Positions 25,211 to 30,889 of a stretch of 34,420 nucleotides of DNA are shown here, in pieces (the stretch's first letter is position 1; each line of letters begins with the position of its first letter). The stretch is from a virus. Made by a program: the position numbers and the translations under genes. The notes under the pieces are model-generated. The model saw only the letters and a list, made by a program, of their open reading frames with translations, was not told where the DNA came from and ran no database searches. The DNA lies in the IMG/VR virus record IMGVR_UViG_3300000101_000064, positions 1-34,420 of that record. One strand, written 5' to 3'.

Positions 25211-25432
25211 CTAATCATCGTTTAACATAAAGTCAGCCCAGTCATAAGCCTCACGTTTTAAATCAGCCTTGTGCATAGAACTGGGGGATCTTGAAATCAA
25301 AGCAGCCATCGCTTGACCAGCTAGATATCTACGAGATGTCAATGGCTTGTCTTTTAGCGGTGGCTTTATCTTTTTCTGAGTATACTTTTTAGCCTCTTCT
25401 TCAAGACTGTTTATTTTTTTTATTCTGTTCAT
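25211..25432 (-). CDS. Small basic protein of unknown function
   Basis: The protein has 73 residues from the ATG at 25432, which has AAGG three bases upstream; a TTG at 25450 in the same frame has no ribosome site. The N-terminal half is highly basic (KKYTQKKIKPPLKDKP). The C-terminal half is helical, with RRYLAGQAMAALISRSP and REAYDWADFML, a layout common in small phage early proteins. It overlaps the 3' end of the RMF-like gene by 32 bases in another frame and is the last gene of the leftward operon. Its stop is one base from that of the convergent 1256-residue gene. Confidence 0.55.
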   Translation of the reverse strand: MNRIKKINSLEEEAKKYTQKKIKPPLKDKPLTSRRYLAGQAMAALISRSPSSMHKADLKREAYDWADFMLNDD

Positions 25433-25574
25433 ATACCTTAACTCTCTCAAGGTTTAAGAAGTAGGCTTTGTTAAAGCCCATCTCCCATTCCCTGTTATCT
25501 TTAGTTTGGGCTTGGTATGGATTACCAAGTTTACCAGCCTTGAAAGCTACTCTACCTTGTTCGTAAGGTTTCAC
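25401..25574 (-). CDS. RMF/CrpP-like microprotein
   Basis: This 57-residue gene starts at GTG 25574, overlapping the DUF3310 stop as GTGA, with AAGGAG eight bases upstream. The protein shows the spacing of the ribosome modulation factor family: GRVAFKAGK (7-15), NPY (18-20), REWEMGF (28-34) and an AY at 37-38. E. coli RMF has the comparable series G..AG, CPY, R..W..GW, A. RMF dimerises stationary-phase ribosomes, and related small phage or plasmid proteins have varied roles. A lysine/asparagine-rich tail follows. Family membership is a motif judgement, and the phage role is unknown. Possible roles include host translation control or nucleic-acid binding. Confidence 0.62.
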   Translation of the reverse strand: MKPYEQGRVAFKAGKLGNPYQAQTKDNREWEMGFNKAYFLNLERVKVYEQNKKNKQS

Positions 25575-25864
25575 CTATGCTTCTCCTTCATTGCTTCTAG
25601 CATCTTGTTTAGATACCACTGTGCTTTTTCCATGTCTTGAACAGGATTACCTTTGTAACCATGTCGATGTTGATACTTAATCATATTCCCCTGGCAGTAT
25701 GATATAAAACCATCTAGTGTTAGCACCTGCTTAATATAGTCAATACACTCAACACCACCCCCTAGATTGTAGTGTGCAGGTTTATTAACTGCATCATAGC
25801 TTAATATATCCCCAAGGTCAAGTGTTGTTTCTCCATTAATTGTTATTGTATCTATATTGTCCAT
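25571..25864 (-). CDS. DUF3310 family protein
   Basis: The 97-residue protein contains the DUF3310 signature: VNKPAHYNLGGGVECIDYI (about 26-44), SYCQGNMIKYQHRHG (about 56-70), and DMEKAQWYLNKML near the end. This family is frequent in T7-like and other phages, often near nucleotide-metabolism genes, and has no established biochemical role. AAGGAG lies six bases before the ATG. The stop overlaps the start of the next gene. It lies downstream of the reductase and a nuclease-like gene in the leftward operon. Confidence 0.85.
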   Translation of the reverse strand: MDNIDTITINGETTLDLGDILSYDAVNKPAHYNLGGGVECIDYIKQVLTLDGFISYCQGNMIKYQHRHGYKGNPVQDMEKAQWYLNKMLEAMKEKHR

Positions 25865-25874
25865 AGTAGTCTCC

Positions 25875-26324
25875 TTATGCTATTTTAATTAGTTCTGCTT
25901 CAGTGTATGGTATATGGTAAAAGGTTTCTCCATCTGGTATTCTTGGACCAAAGGCTTTCTTTAGTGCTCCCTCTGTCATCTGAGTACCGTTTACTTTCCA
26001 TGCCTTGTCATAGTGTCTGTTGAGAACGTAGAAGTTTAGGTTGTCTACTTGATCTTTATACTTCTCTACTAGTCTCTTCTTCCTTCCTGGAATACGTAAC
26101 TCTCTCCAGTGAGGGGGCCAGTCATTATCCCACTGGCCCTTACGTTCTACCTCACTAAAATAGATTACATTATCTTTCTCAGAGGTTACATCTGCGTAGT
26201 AGTCTTCCTCTGAGTTTATTATTGTATGCCCCTCTGCCTCTAAGTGTTTGATAAGAGCTTGCTTAGAAGGTTCATCTACTCTGTCATATACTTCTTTTCT
26301 AAAAGGTCTTGTGTAAGTATTCAT
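25875..26324 (-). CDS. Putative PDDEXK-type nuclease-like protein
   Basis: In this 149-residue protein the segment DYYADVTSEKDNVIYFSEVERK places Asp45, Glu58/Glu60 and Lys62 in a D...ExK arrangement typical of the PD-(D/E)XK fold. A following IPGRKKRL segment (78-85) resembles the strand/helix after the active site. The ribosome site AGGAG lies in the last codons of the reductase gene, six bases before the ATG, so expression follows that gene closely. A DNA repair, resolvase or host-DNA degradation role is possible. The alternative is an inactive DNA-binding relative. No other domain is visible. Confidence 0.5.
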   Translation of the reverse strand: MNTYTRPFRKEVYDRVDEPSKQALIKHLEAEGHTIINSEEDYYADVTSEKDNVIYFSEVERKGQWDNDWPPHWRELRIPGRKKRLVEKYKDQVDNLNFYVLNRHYDKAWKVNGTQMTEGALKKAFGPRIPDGETFYHIPYTEAELIKIA

Positions 26325-26325
26325 G

Positions 26326-28227
26326 TTAAGCTCCTATATCTACGATTTCACATACGTCACCAGAACAGGCTAGGGTTTGACTACCTGCAGTGTTGTCCTC
26401 TTCTTCATACACTGAAAGCTTACTCCAGTCAATAGCCTTTGGCATTAAACTTAAAAGATTGTTGTAGACACTCTTACCTACCTCTTGGTATGGTGCTTGC
26501 TGATAGGTGTGTTCGTTATAAGGTAAGAATGATACACCACTCATTTCATCAAAGTGCTCATAGACAAAAGCACCTACTGTAAACCATTCATCTTTCTTCA
26601 CGTTGACTGTAATGCTTGGCTTATGCTCACACCATGCTCTTTGATAAGCTAACCAAATCTGTAGCTGCTCAACAGCAGACAGGTCAGAAGTAACAATAGC
26701 ATTGTCAGGTGACTTAACAGGGAAGCTAAACACTGTAGTAGCATCAGGCTTCATTACATCAGGCTCACTAGGCACTCCTTGGTCTTTCATAAACTGTGTT
26801 AAGGGGTCTTTGTTGTCTCCCCTGACAGTTCTAATATAGTAATCGGAGTGTCTTGCATGTATCCCAGAGGCACTGTCGACAAGTTGCGAGACTGTCCCTG
26901 ATGGCTTAACACAGGTGATAGCTGTTGAAGCAGGTATACCCAAATTATCAGCCCACTTAGCGTTAGTAGTAACAGAAAGCTTACGTAATTTTTCAAGAGT
27001 TTTCTCCAGTTCTGGACTAGCAGTGGTCATCAAAGGGTTATCCATTATCCCTGTGAGAGACACACCGAGCAGTCGTTCTTCTTCTGTATTTCGCTGCCAC
27101 ATCTTTCGCAGATATGGGAACTTTGTGTACGTGCTTTGGATCGTCCCAAGTATTGTGGCGAGCTTGACTTTTCGCTCCAAGTCTTTAACCGTGTCAGTGG
27201 ATCGTACCACAACTTCCGTAAGATTACAGAACTGGTATGGCCTAAGTATGATTTCGCTGCAAGGATTTGTACCAAACTCAAAATTAGAATCCCGTCTACC
27301 ATATTTCTCAGCTTGTTTTTTACTTGCTTGCCTATTGAATATACCACGTTCACCACTTCCTGATTCTACTAGTGACATCCACTCTCTCATAAAAGAGATG
27401 GAGTCTGGTTTCTCTGTATAACTCACAGAGTTATTAGCTAAGGCACGTTGAGGATCATTATCCCACCATGCACCTGACTTAGCGTGACGCATACGGTCAT
27501 CACTTAGATTAGATAAGGATATCATAGCTGAACGTCTTACACCACCTACTACAACTATTTCACCTATCTTACACATAAGATCGTGACATTCAATAGAAGA
27601 TAGCTTACGCCCTTGTGCATTTTTAAAAATAGTTATAGAGAAGTTGAATAGATCAACTAGAGGTGCAGGACCACTAGCTCTACCACCAAAAGTTTTAAGT
27701 CTTGCACCAGCAGGACGTACACGAGAGATATCCCATTGAGGTATCTCACCAGCCCAGAGGAGAGCCAACACTTGTCTAAAAGCCTTAGCCCAACCTTCCT
27801 TACTATCCTTGACGACAACAGTCGTTTCGCTCTGGAACAACTCAGGCACATCTGGGAGATCACTGATGAACTGCCTCTCTACACTAAAGCCCACGCCAGT
27901 GCCACACAAGAGGATGAACATAGCCTCGTCAAAGGACTTAGGGTCATCAACAGGTAGATAACTACAGTTGTAGCCAGCAGTATTGTCACGCTCTAAGGCA
28001 GGGCCACTAGTCATCATAGCCCTCATAGATGGCATAACTTCTAGGCCCAGTATAGCTTGCTCAATACTTGAGGATGTTGCTGCATCCACATGGGGTGCTA
28101 CTACATTAGTTATGTAGCGTGATACTGTCTCAGTCCAGCTTTCTCTACGTCCTTCCTCTTCTAACCACCTAGCATAACGTGAGGTGTGAATAAAAGATTG
28201 GTAGTCTGTTGGTAATAAATTATTCAT
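26326..28227 (-). CDS. nrdJ: Class II (adenosylcobalamin-dependent) ribonucleotide reductase, monomeric type
   Basis: The 633-residue enzyme should reduce ribonucleotides (triphosphates in the monomeric family) to deoxyribonucleotides for phage DNA synthesis, using a radical generated from adenosylcobalamin. Visible motifs are YNCSY with Cys88, and NPCSEI (321-326) with the presumed radical Cys323 between Asn321 and Glu325. Cys334 in QFCNLTE should be the second active-site cysteine. A C-terminal pair, Cys621 and Cys626, should relay electrons from thioredoxin. The L. leichmannii enzyme is about 739 aa, so this is a compact version. It starts in an ATGA overlap with MazG. There is no NrdA/NrdB or NrdD feature, and all key cysteines are present. 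Confidence 0.9.
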   Translation of the reverse strand: MNNLLPTDYQSFIHTSRYARWLEEEGRRESWTETVSRYITNVVAPHVDAATSSSIEQAILGLEVMPSMRAMMTSGPALERDNTAGYNCSYLPVDDPKSFDEAMFILLCGTGVGFSVERQFISDLPDVPELFQSETTVVVKDSKEGWAKAFRQVLALLWAGEIPQWDISRVRPAGARLKTFGGRASGPAPLVDLFNFSITIFKNAQGRKLSSIECHDLMCKIGEIVVVGGVRRSAMISLSNLSDDRMRHAKSGAWWDNDPQRALANNSVSYTEKPDSISFMREWMSLVESGSGERGIFNRQASKKQAEKYGRRDSNFEFGTNPCSEIILRPYQFCNLTEVVVRSTDTVKDLERKVKLATILGTIQSTYTKFPYLRKMWQRNTEEERLLGVSLTGIMDNPLMTTASPELEKTLEKLRKLSVTTNAKWADNLGIPASTAITCVKPSGTVSQLVDSASGIHARHSDYYIRTVRGDNKDPLTQFMKDQGVPSEPDVMKPDATTVFSFPVKSPDNAIVTSDLSAVEQLQIWLAYQRAWCEHKPSITVNVKKDEWFTVGAFVYEHFDEMSGVSFLPYNEHTYQQAPYQEVGKSVYNNLLSLMPKAIDWSKLSVYEEEDNTAGSQTLACSGDVCEIVDIGA

Positions 28228-28586
28228 CTGTTGTCACCACTCCCATGTAATGTATTATTTTCTTTACGTTTCTTTAACTTAGCTAAATTATCTGCTGCTA
28301 CGTCACCCATGTTTAAACCTAAGTCCCTACAGATTGCAGCAATGTACCACAGACAATCTCCTAACTCACTGCCTATATCTTCCTTGTTTAGCTTACCATC
28401 CCTTACAATCTTCTTTACCTTGTTTGCTACCTCACCTGCTTCACCAGCAAGTCCTAGCGTAGGGTAGAGTATCTGTACAGAGGCAGGATAAATAGCTGTA
28501 CTAGCTGATGCATTTTGATACTCAGTAAGAGTTAAGTTTGCTTTGTTATAGAAAGCAAAGGCTTCTATATCAGTTTGGTTTATCAT
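28224..28586 (-). CDS. mazG: MazG-like nucleotide pyrophosphohydrolase
   Basis: The protein has 120 residues from the ATG at 28586, with GAGGG about six bases upstream; a GTG two codons earlier is possible. The MazG signature is clear: GLAGEAGEVANKVKKI with the metal-binding Glu residues, then SELGDCLWYIAAICRDLG. The family hydrolyses nucleoside triphosphates to monophosphates plus pyrophosphate. In phages it is proposed to act on noncanonical dNTPs or alarmone-related pools. Adjacency and ATGA coupling to the ribonucleotide reductase argue for a nucleotide-pool role here. The gene overlaps the end of the upstream 67-residue gene. Confidence 0.86.
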   Translation of the reverse strand: MINQTDIEAFAFYNKANLTLTEYQNASASTAIYPASVQILYPTLGLAGEAGEVANKVKKIVRDGKLNKEDIGSELGDCLWYIAAICRDLGLNMGDVAADNLAKLKKRKENNTLHGSGDNR

Positions 28587-28773
28587 TGCCACCCTCTAGT
28601 AATTGTTTTAGTTCTGCAGACTTTGCTTTTTGAACAGCATTAACACACTGTGTCATATGGTCCAGTAAAGCTATTGTGCTTGTACCATTATTAAGCACGT
28701 CTACTATACCATTCTGTTCATCTGTTAAGTCTTCACGTTTATACTGTTTATCGTCTAGTGTTATATTAGTCAT
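28570..28773 (-). CDS. Small phage protein, DUF6447-like pattern
   Basis: The 67-residue protein begins with ITLDDKQYKREDLTDEQNGI, a short beta-hairpin followed by a helix. The remaining helix carries HMTQCVNAVQKAKSAELKQLL. This 'ITLDGKEY...DLSDE' arrangement resembles a DUF6447-type phage protein, but the assignment is tentative. It starts inside the last codons of the 53-residue gene (ATGACTAA) and overlaps the MazG gene at its other end. It therefore belongs to the same translationally linked group. Confidence 0.6.
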   Translation of the reverse strand: MTNITLDDKQYKREDLTDEQNGIVDVLNNGTSTIALLDHMTQCVNAVQKAKSAELKQLLEGGNDKPN

Positions 28774-28927
28774 GTTTTATTACCTCACATTCAGTTAGGG
28801 CTATATCATCTATATCATACAGAGCAAGCTCTATCAACTCTTTAACTACATTGCAGTTGTTACCTGATACCTCTAAAAAGTTAGCCGACTTGTCCACTTG
28901 GATTATTATTCTTATTTCATAAGACAT
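28766..28927 (-). CDS. Small 53-residue protein of unknown function
   Basis: This short gene runs from ATG 28927 to TAA at 28766. The protein has an N-terminal beta-strand (YEIRIIIQVDKSANFLEV), a short turn, then a helix and acidic end (CNVVKELIELALYDIDDIAL). That alpha/beta pattern is typical of real small phage proteins. Support comes from an AGGTG ribosome site seven bases upstream, a promoter-like sequence at 28941-28968 just upstream, an eight-base overlap with the next gene, and the filling of an otherwise empty gap. Its function is unknown. Confidence 0.55.
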   Translation of the reverse strand: MSYEIRIIIQVDKSANFLEVSGNNCNVVKELIELALYDIDDIALTECEVIKHD

Positions 28928-28940
28928 TCAGAAACACCTA

Positions 28941-28968
28941 GTTATACCTTTCTTTACTCATTAGTCAA
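28941..28968 (-). promoter_or_regulatory. Internal sigma70-like promoter of the leftward arm
   Basis: Reading leftward, TTGACT (28968-28963) and TATAAC (28946-28941) are 16 bp apart, followed by TAGG. This is the same geometry and 10-base core as the capsid promoter. It overlaps the end of the 76-residue gene and would give extra transcription of the 53-aa, 67-aa, MazG and reductase genes. Confidence 0.55.
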
Positions 28969-29191
28969 CCTCTCCGTCTATAACTAGAGGTTCTATATTT
29001 TTAGAGAAGTATTTTTGCCACTGACAAATATCATCTAAATCTTCAAACCAAAAATTAAAGTGCTCTATTTCACCATCAACCTCTACCTTACAAACAATAA
29101 AGAACTCAGCACCGTCAGGGAAGTCTTCATCGTCAGGCATTTCATCGACAGAGATTGGTCCTTCTGTTATATCCCAGACTTTAATTACCAC
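28961..29191 (-). CDS. Small acidic protein of unknown function
   Basis: This 76-residue protein starts at GTG, with AGGAG eight bases upstream, inside the end of the preceding nuclease gene (11-base overlap). It is strongly acidic (DEMPDDEDFPDGAE) and has a beta-strand pattern (FFIVCKVEVDGEIEHFNFWF) ending in a helix (DDICQWQKYF). There is no membrane segment or known active site. An acidic, compact protein early in a phage operon could mimic DNA or inhibit a host protein, but that is speculation. The promoter for the next genes overlaps its 3' end. Confidence 0.55.
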   Translation of the reverse strand: MVIKVWDITEGPISVDEMPDDEDFPDGAEFFIVCKVEVDGEIEHFNFWFEDLDDICQWQKYFSKNIEPLVIDGEVD

Positions 29192-29531
29192 TCTTCCAAC
29201 TCCTTAGTAGCTCCATGTAGTGATCTAAACCTACCATAACTACCCAAGGTTTTCTATCTGACCTAAAGAATACGACAGGCTCATTGTTGTTGTGGTTAGA
29301 TGCTTGCTCCATAAAACCATAGACTGTTTTTAGCTCTGACTTCCTTCTCTTAACCTCAATCGAAAGGGGTATCTTTTTCCTGGCTGCAGGTGATAGCTGT
29401 ATGTCTGCCCCACTATCTCCCATGATAGTAGACTTGATATCATCAGGTTCAAACTCAGGGAATGTCTCTAGTAACTTATCCCTTATCTCCTGTTGTCCAA
29501 GTCTACCTTTTTGTTTAGCACTCTTAGTCAT
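29181..29531 (-). CDS. Small PDDEXK nuclease, Holliday-junction-resolvase-like
   Basis: The protein has 116 residues from the ATG at 29531, which forms an ATGA overlap with the exonuclease stop; another ATG two codons earlier is less convincing. Numbered from 29531, GRLGQQEIRDKL carries Glu15. GDSGADIQLSP holds Asp43, and PLSIEVKRRK holds Glu59 and Lys61. This E...SGxD...ExK order is typical of small archaeal-type resolvases and related phage endonucleases. It may resolve branched replication intermediates, the job of T7 endonuclease I. The neighbouring exonuclease, SSB and polymerase genes support a recombination/replication role. Confidence 0.65.
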   Translation of the reverse strand: MTKSAKQKGRLGQQEIRDKLLETFPEFEPDDIKSTIMGDSGADIQLSPAARKKIPLSIEVKRRKSELKTVYGFMEQASNHNNNEPVVFFRSDRKPWVVMVGLDHYMELLRSWKSGN

Positions 29532-30304
29532 AACCAAGCAGGTTTTTCAATGAGGGTAAAGTCACCCCAACCAGTGCCATAGTCTACTGTACTCTCTGCT
29601 TGTGCAATGACAGCTAATGTTTTATGTAGCTTTTCAGTAGCCCACTCCATTATCTCTGGACCCATGACATGCATGTGAGAAATAAAGGGGGCTGACTTCT
29701 CACAACTAATGAATGAGAACTCAGTTACATCATAGCCAGCTAACTGACAGGTGTAAACATAATGAGCACCTTGTAAGAAGTAACCATACTTCACACACTC
29801 ATTTAGAAAACCTCTGGGGCTTGCGTCCTGTGTAGTCTTTACATCGTACACTGTGTTCTCAGACTCAATCATTAGGTCTGGTCTAGTCTTTAGTGTTAGT
29901 CCTGAGATAGGGTCTTCTGCGAAGATACTAATCTCATTAACCCTGTTCTTATGATTTAGTGCAGCAGCGCACACAGGGTTAGCTAGTGCACCCTTGGTGA
30001 TACAGTTGGCTACATTAAACTCCACCTCAGTCAGTAAGACCTGATCTTCTTTAAGGTTCTCCTTCATATCTTTAAAGGCCACACTTGTCTTAGTCTTTGG
30101 ACCCTTAACAACTAGGTTACGCTGTTTCTCTAACAGATTGGCATGTACTGCTGTACCCATAGCAAAGGCTGGATTGTTAGGGTTAATCTTCTGACCCTTC
30201 CAGTGTGCTAAAGATTTTTTAAATACAGACTTAACTGCGCTTGAAGATATACCACCCTTTGAGTGATACTCATTGTTAGACATATCTGTGCTTATGTTTA
30301 TCAT
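29528..30304 (-). CDS. RecE/lambda-exo-like PDDEXK exonuclease
   Basis: The protein has 258 residues from the second ATG (30304), which lies six bases after AAGG; the first ATG (30310) has no spacing to that site. Numbered from 30304, the core motifs are MGTAVH (49-54), RPDLMI with Asp143, and VYDVKTT with Asp154 and Lys156. A later YFLQGAHYVYT gives the Gln-x3-Tyr helix common to phage exonucleases. The enzyme should degrade host or phage DNA 5'-3', supplying nucleotides or single-stranded ends, as T7 gp6 does. The gene lies between SSB and a small resolvase-like nuclease, so a recombination module is likely. Confidence 0.78.
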   Translation of the reverse strand: MINISTDMSNNEYHSKGGISSSAVKSVFKKSLAHWKGQKINPNNPAFAMGTAVHANLLEKQRNLVVKGPKTKTSVAFKDMKENLKEDQVLLTEVEFNVANCITKGALANPVCAAALNHKNRVNEISIFAEDPISGLTLKTRPDLMIESENTVYDVKTTQDASPRGFLNECVKYGYFLQGAHYVYTCQLAGYDVTEFSFISCEKSAPFISHMHVMGPEIMEWATEKLHKTLAVIAQAESTVDYGTGWGDFTLIEKPAWL

Positions 30305-30350
30305 GTTCATCCTTAATGAGGGGTGAGTACCAGACCCACCCCAGTTGCAC

Positions 30351-30878
30351 TTAAAATAAGACTTCAGCTTCTTCCAGTGTTGGTTCAGATTTTGTTGTAG
30401 CTGGGGGTGGACTGTCTACCTGTTGGCCTACGTATGGCAAGTGATCTATGACCTTTACAGACTCTAACCGTGTACCTGTGTTACCATACTTAGGTAAGTC
30501 ATAGACAGCTACCGTAGTCTCTACCATAGAGCCATTACCTATTGGCCCATCAACATTATAATCCCATAAGCTACCATCAGCTTTAGTAACAGAAGGTGAT
30601 CCACTACTCCAATCATAACCACTGTTAAACTTCCTATCAAACTTAACCTTAAGACCTCGACCTTCTAGGTCAGGCTTGGGTTCTTTACCACACTTAGCTT
30701 GTATGAGCTTGTTAATGTTTTCATCATCAAGTATCATATCAATAGTGCTTGCACCATTGTACTTCTCGTAGCTGCCCTCTGCTTGTTCAGTAGGTTTCCA
30801 ACCTGTGAGGTCACGGTTCTGTTCAAAGACTTTTGCCCATTCAGCAATGCCGTGTACTGTAATCATTCTAGTAGCCAT
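30351..30878 (-). CDS. ssDNA-binding protein, T7 gp2.5-like role
   Basis: The 175-residue protein has a beta-rich core (GLKVKFDRKFNSGYDWSSG, VETTVAVYDLPKYGNTGTRLE) consistent with an OB-fold. A Pro/Thr-rich linker and an acidic tail ending EEAEVLF follow. The acidic C-terminus with a final Phe is the hallmark of T7 gp2.5-type and other replicative SSBs, which use it to contact polymerase and helicase. The gene directly follows the DNA polymerase, and AAGGAG overlaps that gene's stop region six bases before the ATG. T7 gp2.5 is about 232 aa. The call depends on the tail, the fold pattern and the neighbourhood. Confidence 0.68.
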   Translation of the reverse strand: MATRMITVHGIAEWAKVFEQNRDLTGWKPTEQAEGSYEKYNGASTIDMILDDENINKLIQAKCGKEPKPDLEGRGLKVKFDRKFNSGYDWSSGSPSVTKADGSLWDYNVDGPIGNGSMVETTVAVYDLPKYGNTGTRLESVKVIDHLPYVGQQVDSPPPATTKSEPTLEEAEVLF

Positions 30879-30889
30879 GTATCTCTCCT

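Noticed and set aside
28979-28990. TATAACTAGAGG on the + strand, similar to the -10 region of the twin promoter
   Set aside because: No -35 element at 16-18 bp upstream, and it lies inside a leftward gene with nothing rightward to transcribe. Probably chance in AT-rich DNA.
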